Positions 54,586 through 63,526 of a stretch of 64,000 nt of DNA are shown here, piece after piece. The translations under genes and the position numbers were made by a program. Each line of letters opens with the position of its first letter. The stretch's first letter is position 1. This DNA comes from Borreliella valaisiana VS116 (lineage in GTDB: Bacteria; Spirochaetota; Spirochaetia; Borreliales; Borreliaceae): assembly GCF_000170955.2 (NCBI RefSeq), contig NZ_ABCY02000001.1, positions 496,001 to 560,000 on the forward strand, in the 5' to 3' direction. The notes below the pieces were generated by a model, which saw only the letters and a list, made by a program, of their open reading frames with translations, ran no database searches and was not told where the DNA came from.

Positions 54586-55284
54586 TTAATCGTTTCTTCT
54601 TTGGCCCAAAAATCTTAAAAGATATAAGAATAAATTAATAAAATCTAAATAAAGCTTAAGTGACGCTACAACCGCCATTCTATTTTTTACTTCAGTATCG
54701 TCTTGAAGCATTTTATCCATTTTAGCAATATTTTGAACGTCATAAGCTGTAAGTCCTGTGAATATTATTACGCCCAAAATAGATATAAGGAAATTAAGGC
54801 CCGAGCTTCTAAAAAACATATTAACAAGGGATGCGATAATGATTCCCCATAAGCCCATTATCATATAGCTTCCCATTTTTGTTAGATCTGTTGTTGTGGT
54901 GTATCCATAAACAGACATTCCAAGAAATGTTCCAGCAGTAATTCCAAAGGTGAATACTATTGATCCTTGTGTATAAATCATAAATATGGAAGATAATGTT
55001 ACTCCTGTTAGTGCTGAGTAGAGTAAAAAAAGAGCTATTGCGGTATTGCTTGATATTTTGTTAAGAGCGCCGCTTATTGCATATACAAGTCCAAATTGTA
55101 TAAGTATTATAGTCATAAATGACATTGGATTTGAGAATATTATTGCTTTGATTGTTTGATTTTCTGAGGTTGCATATGCAAACATTGCTGAAATTAAAAG
55201 TCCAATTGACATAAGCCCAAAAACTTTGGCTAAAAACTTATTTTTTATTAGTATCTCTTGTTTTTCTTGTGTTAAATCGATCAT
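54586..55284 (-). CDS. Bax inhibitor-1 family membrane protein
   Basis: The 232-residue protein has seven hydrophobic helices and the family's C-terminal pattern (ILGVIIFTGLTAYDVQNI, then SLKLYLDFINLFLYLLRFL), similar to YbhL/YccA-type proteins. Relatives are pH-sensitive calcium channels or inhibitors of membrane proteases. It follows fusA by 31 bases with GGAGG before the ATG. Confidence 0.88.
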   Translation of the reverse strand: MIDLTQEKQEILIKNKFLAKVFGLMSIGLLISAMFAYATSENQTIKAIIFSNPMSFMTIILIQFGLVYAISGALNKISSNTAIALFLLYSALTGVTLSSIFMIYTQGSIVFTFGITAGTFLGMSVYGYTTTTDLTKMGSYMIMGLWGIIIASLVNMFFRSSGLNFLISILGVIIFTGLTAYDVQNIAKMDKMLQDDTEVKNRMAVVASLKLYLDFINLFLYLLRFLGQRRND

Positions 55285-55315
55285 AATAAAGCCTCCTTAT
55301 TATTAATATTTATTA

Positions 55316-57397
55316 TTAAGATTTGTTTTGATCGTTAAATTTCTTTCGAAGGTCATCAAATATAGCACTTGGAACTTTTCCATATTTTAAGAATTCCATT
55401 GAGAACTCTGCTTTTCCTTGGGTAGAGGATCTAAGGACTGTTGAAAATCCAAACATTTCGCTTAAAGGTACCTCAGCCTCAACTTTTGAAAAACTTCCAT
55501 CTTCTAGCGAACCTGTTATTATTCCTCTTCTTTGGTTTAAAAGTCCAAACATATTCCCCTGGAATTCGGTAGGCCCTTCAAGGGTAACTTTCATTATTGG
55601 CTCAAGGATTGTAGGCTTTGCTTTTTCGTAAGCCTCTCTAAAAGCACCAATTGCTGCTAATTGGAATGCAATATCAGATGAGTCAACAATGTGATATTGG
55701 CCATCATTGATTGTAATTTTTATATCAACTATAGGAAAACCAATTAATGTCCCTTTTTCCATTGCCTTTTGGAATCCTTTGTCACATGATGGGATATATT
55801 CTGTTGGGATTACTCCTCCTTTTATCAGATTAACAAATTCGTATGTTTCTCCTTCTTTATTAAGAGGTTCCATAAATCCGGCAACTCGTCCAAACTGACC
55901 AGCTCCTCCAGATTGCTTTTTGTGAGTATAGTTGAATTCAGCTTTTCCTGTAATTGTTTCTCTATAGGCTACTTGTGGCATTCCGGTTTCAACTTCTGCT
56001 TTGAATTCTCTTTTCATTCTTTCAATGTAAACCTCTAGGTGTAGTTCTCCCATGCCTTGAATTATTGTTTCATTTGATTCAATGTCAACATAAGTTTTAA
56101 ATGTTGGATCTTCTTTTGTAAATCTTCCAAGAGCTTTAGCCATATTGTCAGCAGATTTTTTGTCTTTCGGTTTTACAGAAAGAGAAATTACTGGATCTGG
56201 AATAAACATTGATGTCATTGAATAGCTGATCGATGGATCACAAAATGTATCTCCTGATGCACATTCTATTCCAAATAAAGCAACAATGTCGCCGCTTCCT
56301 CCAAATTCAATGTCTTCTGTATTATTAGCATGCATTCTGATAAGTCTTCCGACTTTGAATTTTTTAGAAGTTCGTGAGTTGATAAGTTCTTGTCCTTTTT
56401 TTAAAGTCCCTTGATAGATTCTAACATAGGTTAATTGACCATATTGTCCGTCTTCAAGTTTAAATGCAAGAGCAACAGTTGGGAGATCGTTGTTAATTTT
56501 AAGATCGACTTCTTTTTCATTATTATTAAGGTCAAGAGCGGTGTTTTTTATATCATGGGGGGATGGTAAAAATCTGGTTACAGCATCTAAGAGTAATTGT
56601 ACCCCCTTGTTTTTATAGGCAGATCCCATAAATACAGGACATAATTTTAAAGCCAATGTTCCCGTTCTAATTGCATTGTATATTATTTCAATGGGGACAT
56701 CTTTTCCTTCCATGTGCAATTCCATAAGTTCATCATTAAAGTCGGCAAGAGCATCAAGCATTATTTCTCGTTTATTTTTTGCTTCTTCTAAGAGATCTGA
56801 GGGTATTTCTTTTTCTATTATTTCTGTTCCATCTTTTCCTTCAAAATAGTAAGCTTTCATTAATACAAGGTCTACAACTCCAATATGTTTGTCTTCTAAT
56901 CCGATTGGGATTTGCATTAAAACGGAGTTTAAGTCAAGTTTTGATCTTAGTTGATCTTTTACATTGTAGGGATTTGCCCCAGTTTTATCACATTTGTTTA
57001 CAAATGCAAGGCGAGGTACGCTGTATCTTTTAAGTTGGCGATCAACAGTTATTGATTGGGATTGAACTCCTGCAACAGAATCAAGAACCAATATTGCTCC
57101 GTCAAGTACCCTAAGAGATCTTTCAACTTCAATTGTAAAATCTACGTGACCAGGTGTATCAATAATATTTATTGGAAAATCTTTCCATTCAACGTGAGTT
57201 GCAGCTGATGCTATTGTGATTCCTCTTTCTCTTTCAAGTTCCATTGAATCCATTGTTGCGCCAACCCCATCTTTGCCTTTTACTTCGTGAATTGCATGAA
57301 TTTTATTGCAATAAAAAAGAATTCGTTCTGTAAGAGTAGTTTTTCCTGAATCGATGTGAGCGCTAATACCGATGTTTCGTAATTTATTGTAGTCCAT
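55316..57397 (-). CDS. fusA: Translation elongation factor G
   Basis: EF-G moves tRNA and mRNA through the ribosome. The 693-residue protein has the G domain ([32 protein letters not shown]), domain II, and the C-terminal domains with [16 protein letters not shown]. Spirochaetes carry two EF-G genes, one for translocation and one mainly for ribosome recycling; this copy is the full-featured one I expect to be the translocase, by recall. AGGAGG lies 11 bases before the ATG. Confidence 0.95.
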   Translation of the reverse strand: MDYNKLRNIGISAHIDSGKTTLTERILFYCNKIHAIHEVKGKDGVGATMDSMELERERGITIASAATHVEWKDFPINIIDTPGHVDFTIEVERSLRVLDGAILVLDSVAGVQSQSITVDRQLKRYSVPRLAFVNKCDKTGANPYNVKDQLRSKLDLNSVLMQIPIGLEDKHIGVVDLVLMKAYYFEGKDGTEIIEKEIPSDLLEEAKNKREIMLDALADFNDELMELHMEGKDVPIEIIYNAIRTGTLALKLCPVFMGSAYKNKGVQLLLDAVTRFLPSPHDIKNTALDLNNNEKEVDLKINNDLPTVALAFKLEDGQYGQLTYVRIYQGTLKKGQELINSRTSKKFKVGRLIRMHANNTEDIEFGGSGDIVALFGIECASGDTFCDPSISYSMTSMFIPDPVISLSVKPKDKKSADNMAKALGRFTKEDPTFKTYVDIESNETIIQGMGELHLEVYIERMKREFKAEVETGMPQVAYRETITGKAEFNYTHKKQSGGAGQFGRVAGFMEPLNKEGETYEFVNLIKGGVIPTEYIPSCDKGFQKAMEKGTLIGFPIVDIKITINDGQYHIVDSSDIAFQLAAIGAFREAYEKAKPTILEPIMKVTLEGPTEFQGNMFGLLNQRRGIITGSLEDGSFSKVEAEVPLSEMFGFSTVLRSSTQGKAEFSMEFLKYGKVPSAIFDDLRKKFNDQNKS

Positions 57398-57449
57398 TAG
57401 ACATTATCCCTCCTGATGATATGTGAGTAAAAGATTAACTATCTTAGTA

Positions 57450-57478
57450 ATTCTACAAAATTTTTTTTTAAAAATCTA
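57450..57478 (-). promoter_or_regulatory. Possible promoter of fusA
   Basis: On the minus strand a good -10 box TAGAAT (57450-57455) is 17 bases from a poor -35 box TAGATT (57473-57478). It would give a leader of about 45 bases. The rest of the fusA upstream region (57398-57694) is AT-rich with no gene. Confidence 0.3.
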
Positions 57479-57694
57479 TCTCATATCATTTTATGTTATT
57501 AAACATTTTAAAGTTTGAACTATTTAAGAACATGTTTGCGGTTTACTTGATTAAAGTTTTATTAATGTATATCCTTATATTAAGGAATATATCATTTAGT
57601 AGATTTTGATTTTATTGATTAAAACTTTTTATTTAGTGAATTAACTCTTACTTTATTATTATACTCCTAAGATAATTATTTGGAGGAATTTGAG

Positions 57695-57922
57695 TTGGAA
57701 ACTTTAACAATATCTAATGAATTAAGCAAAATATCACAGGTAGGTTATGATTCTTCTGTGTCTGAGCTTTCTGTATTTTTTAAGGATGGAAGAGCTTATA
57801 AATATTTTAAAATTGAACCGAGACATTTTAATGTAATATCTAAACTTATTGAGGACAAAAGATCAGTTGGTAAATATTTAACAGAAAATATATTTAATAA
57901 GTATGATCAAGAAAAGCTTTAA
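57695..57922 (+). CDS. KTSC-domain protein
   Basis: From the TTG at 57695 (GGAGG at 57682-57686) the product is 75 residues. It consists of one KTSC-type domain: the family pattern VxxxxYD..., here VGYDSSVSELSVFFKDGRAYKYF, followed by the KSVGKYLTENI-like tail SVGKYLTENIFNKY. These small domains are often found near nucleic-acid enzymes; the function here is unknown. Confidence 0.75.
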   Translation: METLTISNELSKISQVGYDSSVSELSVFFKDGRAYKYFKIEPRHFNVISKLIEDKRSVGKYLTENIFNKYDQEKL

Positions 57923-57943
57923 TTTATTTTTTAGATAGTATAA

Positions 57944-57973
57944 AAGCCCTTTTGTTTTTAAACAGGAGGGCTT
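57944..57973 (+). terminator. Strong hairpin after the KTSC gene
   Basis: AAGCCCT (57944-57950) pairs with AGGGCTT (57967-57973), and inner TGTTT/AAACA plus two U-G pairs extend the stem to about 14 bp with a tiny loop. Only a short T-rich stretch follows on the plus strand; on the minus strand the stem is followed by TTTTATA. It is the likely terminator of the KTSC transcript. Confidence 0.55.
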
Positions 57974-58161
57974 ATTTATGGTTAACTTTTGGAGTTATAA
58001 GTTTTATTTTGTTTTATTCTATAATCATCGATATGGTTTGTTTAATTTTAAAATTTAATATTTAATAGCTTTAAAGTTTTATATTTTGATTATTATTAGA
58101 TTTAGTGCTATTTTGCTGCTTTGAATAATTTAAATAATATTAAGGATTCAAGTAAATTTTT

Positions 58162-58689
58162 ATGTATAAATTGTTGTTTATTATTGTTTTTATTTTGTCT
58201 TGCAGTTCTATTTTTAAAGAGTATCAAAATATATCGGATGAATATTATAAGCTTGCAAAATTAAATGAAGAGCTTGGTAATGATGAAACTTCTGTTTTTT
58301 TATATGAAAAATCTATTAAATTTAATATTAATTCTGGTGATGATTCAAGTTACAATTTTATTTTAGCTTACATTAATTTGAAAAAATATGTAGAGGCTGA
58401 GTTAAAACTTAATTCCATTATAGAAGAAGATCCAGAAAATATTTTGTTAATTAATTTGAAGGGATATTTGCTCTTTAAGAAAAATGATTTAGATAATGCT
58501 TTGATTTATTATTTGAAAACTCTAGAATTTGCGCCTGCAAATAAAGAGGCTTTATTTAATATTTTTTACATTTATCATTTAAAGAACGACAAAAAAAATG
58601 CAAAAAAATATATTTTAAGATACAAAGAGCTAAATCATCCTATACCAAGTGGTGCAGAAGAAATAGTGTCTTCTGTTGTTAAGAATTAA
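58162..58689 (+). CDS. TPR-repeat lipoprotein
   Basis: The 175-residue protein has a signal with a lipobox-like FILSC (C14) and then tetratricopeptide repeats (YYKLAKLNEELGNDETSVFLYEKSI; ALIYYLKTLEFAPANKEALF). It is probably anchored in the inner or outer membrane facing the periplasm and acts as an adaptor. The region before it (57974-58161) holds only a 26-codon frame of doubtful reality. Confidence 0.75.
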   Translation: MYKLLFIIVFILSCSSIFKEYQNISDEYYKLAKLNEELGNDETSVFLYEKSIKFNINSGDDSSYNFILAYINLKKYVEAELKLNSIIEEDPENILLINLKGYLLFKKNDLDNALIYYLKTLEFAPANKEALFNIFYIYHLKNDKKNAKKYILRYKELNHPIPSGAEEIVSSVVKN

Positions 58690-58718
58690 TTTTTTAATTT
58701 TTTGTTTACTTTTTACTT

Positions 58719-58746
58719 TTTTACTTTATGAGAATTATTATATAAT
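58719..58746 (+). promoter_or_regulatory. Possible promoter of the predicted outer-membrane protein
   Basis: A consensus TATAAT at 58741-58746 has a poor -35 box, TTTTAC at 58719-58724, 16 bases upstream. A start near 58753 would give a leader of about 54 bases. Confidence 0.35.
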
Positions 58747-58806
58747 AAGGTGTGCAATAATAAACCCTGTTTTATTTTTCATAAATTTTTGTAGGAGATC
58801 TTGTAT

Positions 58807-59457
58807 ATGATTAGGCTTAAAGTTTTAATTTTGTGTTTATTTGGGATTTTTGTGGTTAATGGTTTTACAGATACTAATTTTGAATTCAATTTTGGTGGTG
58901 GGGTTGCTTTTCCTGTTAGTCCCTTTTCAAGTTTTTACAATGAGGCTTTAGAGATTAATGCGAAGCTTAAGCAAAATTTGCCTTCAAATTTATCTCCAAT
59001 AGAAAAAGAAGATATAGTCCAATCTTTTTCTGATTTGGCCAATATTGCTAAAGCTGGAATAAAATATGGGACTTATGCTCAATTTGGTGCTAAATTTGAT
59101 GATTTTGTTTCTGTTGGATTTGAGCTTTTGTTTGACATGAATCTTCTTAAAGTAATAAAGCGTTCAGATGGAACTGCAAATGAAAATTTTTCGTTTATTA
59201 TGGCAATAACACCAAGATTTTATACAAAATTAGATTTTTTTGTTTTAGCTTTAGCGTTTTTCACCGGGCCTAAGATCAATATAGCTACTTCTGCTGGAGA
59301 TTCTGTTTTAGCAGAATTGGGAACAATGGGCTGGGATATTGGTGCTAGACTTTCATTCTCTTTTTTAATTCTTGAAGGTTACTATGTTTGGAATATTCAA
59401 AACGTTAAATTTTCTGATTTCAAGTTTGGAATAGGATTTGAATTTGGAATTGTGTAG
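58807..59457 (+). CDS. Exported protein, predicted small beta-barrel
   Basis: From ATG 58807 (GGAG at 58795-58798) the protein is 216 residues with a signal peptide ending near GFTD. The mature part has alternating amphipathic strands with many Phe/Gly (FEFNFGGGVAF, TYAQFGAKFDDFVSVGFELLF) and ends FGIGFEFGIV, a pattern common in outer-membrane barrels. A helical insert covers roughly residues 45-90. I do not recognise a named family. Confidence 0.6.
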   Translation: MIRLKVLILCLFGIFVVNGFTDTNFEFNFGGGVAFPVSPFSSFYNEALEINAKLKQNLPSNLSPIEKEDIVQSFSDLANIAKAGIKYGTYAQFGAKFDDFVSVGFELLFDMNLLKVIKRSDGTANENFSFIMAITPRFYTKLDFFVLALAFFTGPKINIATSAGDSVLAELGTMGWDIGARLSFSFLILEGYYVWNIQNVKFSDFKFGIGFEFGIV

Positions 59458-59607
59458 TTTACATAATATTTTTTGATTTTTCTTTATTAATGAAGCTAAA
59501 ATATTTTAATGACCTTGTTTTAAAAAATTGTAGTTGTTTTATGCATATAAGTTATGTTAATTATCAAATTAAGATTGTTAAGATATTCTTAAAAAACGAG
59601 GAGTTAG

Positions 59608-60828
59608 GTGGATTTACTTAAAAAAAAATCAATAGGAATTATTGCTTGTCCTGGGGGTAGAGTTTTCGCCAGTAAAATAATAAAAGAGCTTGAAAGAATA
59701 TTTATAAATGTTGAAAATGATATTGTAAATAGTATATGTCAAAATTCTAAAGCCTTAAAGGAAGAAATTTTTAAGATTGAAAAAGTTTTATCTCCTTTTT
59801 TAGAAGGTCTTAGTTTATCTACTCTTAAAAGTAAAGAGCCTTTAGAAATTCCTGTGAAATTTGTTAAATTCGCTAATGGCGAATTTAAAACTGAAATTTT
59901 AAAAACAATTAGAAATAAGGATATTTTTATTGTTCAAGATGTTGCTAATACTTACGAAGTTGAGATAAATAATAGTGAAAAAATAATTATGACAGTTAAT
60001 GACCATATAATGAATTTAATGACAACAATAGATGCTTGTATTCAGGCTAAAGCCAATTCTGTTAGTGTTATTATTCCCTCTTATCCTTATTCAAGGCAAG
60101 ATAAAAAACATTCAAGAGAATGTTTAACGGCAAGTCTTATTGGAAGATTTTTAGAAGAGCTGGGAATTAGACATATTTTAACTTTAGACATTCACTCAAA
60201 GGCCATTGAGAATGTATTTAGGAAAGTTTATTTTGAAAATTTAAACGTTTCTTACGAAATTTTTAGGTCTCTTAGGGATTTGATCGACATTAAAGATTCT
60301 AATCTAGTTATTGTTTCACCTGATACAGGTGCTGTAAGTAGGAATAAATTTTTTGCATCAAGCCTTAAGAGTCCCCTTGCTTTGCTTTATAAGGAAAGGG
60401 ATTATTCAAGAGTTTCAAATGATGTTTCTGATTCAAATATTTCTGTAACCAAACTTTTAGGAGATGTTGAAGGTAAGAATGTTTTTATGAGCGATGATAT
60501 GTTAGCTACTGGGGGTACTCTTATTAAGGCAATGAAATTGCTTAAAAGCATGGGCGCTAAAAAAATTATATGTGGGATTAGTTTACCATTTTTTAATGGA
60601 GACGCTATCAAATATTTTGACAAAGCTTATGAGGAAGGATATTTTTATAAAATAATTGGAACGAATGCTGTTTATCATAATGATGAATTAATAAATAAGC
60701 CTTGGTATTATGAAGCCAATGTTGCGCATCTTTTTGCAGATGCAATCTTTGCAATTTATAATAAAGTTGGTTTGCAAAAAATTCTTGACAGAAGGGATGA
60801 TATTCAAAAATTAATTACCAAAGGTTGA
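59608..60828 (+). CDS. prs: Ribose-phosphate pyrophosphokinase, enlarged form
   Basis: Prs makes PRPP for nucleotide and NAD synthesis. The 406-residue protein (usual length about 315) keeps the active-site parts FANGEFKTEI, PSYPYSRQDKK, LTLDIHS, VSPDTGAVSRNKF and the PRPP loop DDMLATGGT. Extra segments lie near residues 32-76 and 111-125. It starts at GTG 59608 after GAGGAG. The next gene follows after three bases. Confidence 0.92.
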   Translation: MDLLKKKSIGIIACPGGRVFASKIIKELERIFINVENDIVNSICQNSKALKEEIFKIEKVLSPFLEGLSLSTLKSKEPLEIPVKFVKFANGEFKTEILKTIRNKDIFIVQDVANTYEVEINNSEKIIMTVNDHIMNLMTTIDACIQAKANSVSVIIPSYPYSRQDKKHSRECLTASLIGRFLEELGIRHILTLDIHSKAIENVFRKVYFENLNVSYEIFRSLRDLIDIKDSNLVIVSPDTGAVSRNKFFASSLKSPLALLYKERDYSRVSNDVSDSNISVTKLLGDVEGKNVFMSDDMLATGGTLIKAMKLLKSMGAKKIICGISLPFFNGDAIKYFDKAYEEGYFYKIIGTNAVYHNDELINKPWYYEANVAHLFADAIFAIYNKVGLQKILDRRDDIQKLITKG

Positions 60829-60831
60829 TTT

Positions 60832-62196
60832 ATGAATGCTCTTAGTATTGATATTGGTACTAGTGTTTTAAAGGCAGCGTTAGTTAGTTCTGAAAGTGGA
60901 GTTTTAAGTTATATTGATATTAGTTATTCAGATTATTTTGATATCGATTTCGAAAATTTTGACTTTAATATCTGGCTTTTTGCCTTTAAAAAAGCTATAT
61001 CCAATTTTCAGACTAGCAAAATAGATTGCATTTCTATTAGTGGTATTTCGCCATGTTTAATTGCTTTAAATTCAAATTTAATTCCTTTGGAAGTGTTACA
61101 TTGGAATTCCCTTAAAATTAAGTCCGATTTTAGGAGTAAATCTGTATTTTTGCCCTATGTGCTTAGTACGGTTGAAAGAGGAATATATTCTAAAATAAGC
61201 TATTTTGTTTCTTGTTTTGAGTATTTTATTTATTTGCTTACAGGCAAGCTTTTTACAAGTTTCCCAAGTATAGAGTATATTCCTTTTATTTGGGATGATT
61301 TGGAGATAAAAAAATATGGGCTTGATAAGAACAAATTCCCTCCGTTCATAAAAATGGGAGAAAATGTTGGTGTTGTAACTTATAAAGCAGGAGTTGAATT
61401 TGGACTAAGTAGTGGAATTAGTGTAATTAATGCGGGATCAGATTATTTGAGTGTTTTGGTGGGGAGCGGTGCTTTTCAAGAAGGAATTGTGTCAAATAGA
61501 ATGGGTACGAGTGAAGGATTTAATTTTGTTTCAAGTACATATTTACCTGGATTTTCTTTGGAATATCCTTATTTTTTAGAAGGATTTTTTATTATTGGGA
61601 GAATTGTTCCTTTTGGATATTTGATTCAATTATTAAAAGACAGTTTTTATAAAAAAAGTTTGACTTTTGAGTCGCTTTTAAAAAAAATTGTTAAAAGCGC
61701 CACTTTAAATGACGTATACTTTTATCCCAGCAAAATCAAACTTTTTAATGATTTGTTTATTTTAGATCCTTGTATTAGCAAAGATTTAAATAAGGGAATT
61801 TTTGGCAGTATTAAAAATCCATTAGAGATTGGTTTAGCAATATTTGAGTTTGTATGTTTTGCTTTTTATAACAGATTAGTAGAGTTAAAAGCCTATAAAA
61901 AAGAAATTTCAAGTATTTTTGTTAGTGGGTCTAATTCCGATAATTTGCTTTTAAATCAAGTAAAAGCAAATATTCTTGGCAAAGAGCTTAAGATTTTTGA
62001 TTTTAAACATTCAGAGATTATTGGAGGAGCAATTCAAGTATTCTATTCTTTTAGAGAATTTGGCAGTTTAAATGAATCTTTTTTGAAGCTTGCAAAGATT
62101 AAGCATGTTGTATCGCCTATTATCGAGGTTCATGAAGAATATTTAGAAAAATATCAAAAATATGTTAATAATTACATTTTATTTGTTAACGGGTAA
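60832..62196 (+). CDS. FGGY-family carbohydrate kinase
   Basis: The 454-residue protein has the N-terminal phosphate motif SIDIGTSVLKAALV, a likely catalytic Asp in NAGSDYLSVLVGSG, and the C-terminal adenosine region IFVSGSNSDNLLLNQVKANIL. It is usually labelled xylulokinase, but Lyme Borrelia has no evident xylose pathway, so the substrate is uncertain. It is co-transcribed with prs and its end overlaps the convergent SPOR gene. Confidence 0.75.
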   Translation: MNALSIDIGTSVLKAALVSSESGVLSYIDISYSDYFDIDFENFDFNIWLFAFKKAISNFQTSKIDCISISGISPCLIALNSNLIPLEVLHWNSLKIKSDFRSKSVFLPYVLSTVERGIYSKISYFVSCFEYFIYLLTGKLFTSFPSIEYIPFIWDDLEIKKYGLDKNKFPPFIKMGENVGVVTYKAGVEFGLSSGISVINAGSDYLSVLVGSGAFQEGIVSNRMGTSEGFNFVSSTYLPGFSLEYPYFLEGFFIIGRIVPFGYLIQLLKDSFYKKSLTFESLLKKIVKSATLNDVYFYPSKIKLFNDLFILDPCISKDLNKGIFGSIKNPLEIGLAIFEFVCFAFYNRLVELKAYKKEISSIFVSGSNSDNLLLNQVKANILGKELKIFDFKHSEIIGGAIQVFYSFREFGSLNESFLKLAKIKHVVSPIIEVHEEYLEKYQKYVNNYILFVNG

Positions 62197-62925
62197 TATG
62201 TAAGTTTCTTTAAATTCGCTTATTCCTGCTATCTTTTTAAGATCTGCTTTTGCTTCAGATTTTGTTTTGTAAGGACCAGATCTTACCCTGTAAATATCTT
62301 TATTATCTATTGTTGCAGAATATATTTTGGCAACTATACTATATTTGAGTAATTTTTGAATATAGTTGTCTGCATTGATTGGGTCTGAGAGTGATACAAA
62401 TTGTATGTAATATTCTGTATTAGGGTCATACATATTATCAATATTTAAATTTTTTTGGGCTAATGATTGGGATTTTTCAATAATTTTTGATTTTTGAGAA
62501 GCATTAGGTATTTTTTGAGTTGTAGGTGAAGATTTTTCAATAATTTTTGATTTTTGAGAAGCATTAGGTATTTTTTGAGTTGTAGGTGAAGATTTTTCAA
62601 TAATTTTTGATTTTTGAGAAGTATTAGGTATTTTTTGAGTTGTAGTTTTTTTTTCTTTATTTAAATCTTGCGTTAAATCTATGATTATTTCGTTTGGAGT
62701 TTCAGATACCTTTAAAGATTTTTCATTTTGGTCAACGTTTTCTAAAGAGCTTTCATCTTTAGCTTCTTCTAAAACAATATTTTTCTCTGCAATATCTGAG
62801 GCCAAATTTTTGTTTGGAAAGAAAATAATTGTCCCAAGAAATATTATGATACAAACTGTTGCAATCGAGGTTAATGCTACAAAAAATCCTTTGTTATTAT
62901 CATTGTTTTCGTTTAAATCTTTCAT
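62179..62925 (-). CDS. SPOR-domain membrane protein with tandem repeats
   Basis: From ATG 62925 the protein is 248 residues: a short cytoplasmic part, one membrane helix (residues 14-36), a linker with nearly three copies of a 20-residue repeat rich in Ser, Lys, Thr and Gln, and a C-terminal SPOR domain (TEYYIQFVSLSDPINADNYIQKL, YRVRSGPYKTKSEAKADLKKI, both shown as recognised). SPOR domains bind denuded peptidoglycan at division sites. It overlaps coaE by 26 bases; a start at 62955 is also possible. Confidence 0.8.
   Translation of the reverse strand: MKDLNENNDNNKGFFVALTSIATVCIIIFLGTIIFFPNKNLASDIAEKNIVLEEAKDESSLENVDQNEKSLKVSETPNEIIIDLTQDLNKEKKTTTQKIPNTSQKSKIIEKSSPTTQKIPNASQKSKIIEKSSPTTQKIPNASQKSKIIEKSQSLAQKNLNIDNMYDPNTEYYIQFVSLSDPINADNYIQKLLKYSIVAKIYSATIDNKDIYRVRSGPYKTKSEAKADLKKIAGISEFKETYILPVNK
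62471..62645 (-). repeat. 60-bp in-frame tandem repeat in the SPOR protein gene
   Basis: Copies begin at 62471, 62531 and 62591; the first two are nearly identical over 60 bases, and the third differs by one base before the array ends. Each copy encodes 20 residues (core IPNASQKSKIIEKSSP), so changes in copy number keep the reading frame. Confidence 0.9.
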
Positions 62926-63526
62926 AGTTAATGATCCCTTGCATTTTTCTTTCAATTTCTTTTTCTAGATATGCATAATTCTTATTATTAATTATATTGA
63001 TTATTCTTAAGTTTATAATATTTTTTTTAAAAAAAATATCTTTTTGAATTTTGAGTATTTTATTGATTATATTTAAGTCAACGTTTGGCATAGAATATGA
63101 TAATCTATTTTTTATTATGTGGGTCTTGGCTTTGACCACAATTATATAGTTGCAAAATTTTTCTAAATTTATTTTAAAAAGTAAAGCAGCATTGATAAGT
63201 ATTTTTGTAGATTGGTTTTGAATTAGGATTTTTTTTATTTTGTTAAGTATGATTGGGTGCGATATGCTTTCAAGCTTTTTTAATTCTTTACTGTCGTTAA
63301 ATACAAGATTTCTTATTAAGAGTCTGTCTATTTCATTTTTAGTATTTAATATTTTTTGACCGAGTATTTTAACTATTTCTTCTTTTTTTTCATGTAAGAC
63401 TAAATGTCCAAGCTTGTCTGCATTTATTTCGCAAAATCCATATTTATTGCTAATTATTTTAGAGACAGTATCTTTGCCAGATGCAATTCTTCCTGTTATT
63501 CCAATGATTAATGGATTTCTCCCCAT
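62900..63526 (-). CDS. coaE: Dephospho-CoA kinase
   Basis: CoaE carries out the last step of CoA synthesis. The 208-residue protein has the P-loop GITGRIASGKDT (residues 9-20), the INADKLGH region and the lid area ISHPIIL. It overlaps polA by 19 bases upstream and the SPOR gene downstream, so all three are probably co-transcribed. Confidence 0.9.
   Translation of the reverse strand: MGRNPLIIGITGRIASGKDTVSKIISNKYGFCEINADKLGHLVLHEKKEEIVKILGQKILNTKNEIDRLLIRNLVFNDSKELKKLESISHPIILNKIKKILIQNQSTKILINAALLFKINLEKFCNYIIVVKAKTHIIKNRLSYSMPNVDLNIINKILKIQKDIFFKKNIINLRIINIINNKNYAYLEKEIERKMQGIINYERFKRKQ

Noticed and set aside
62471..62645. CRISPR array
   Set aside because: The repeat is contiguous without unique spacers and is in frame inside a protein gene.
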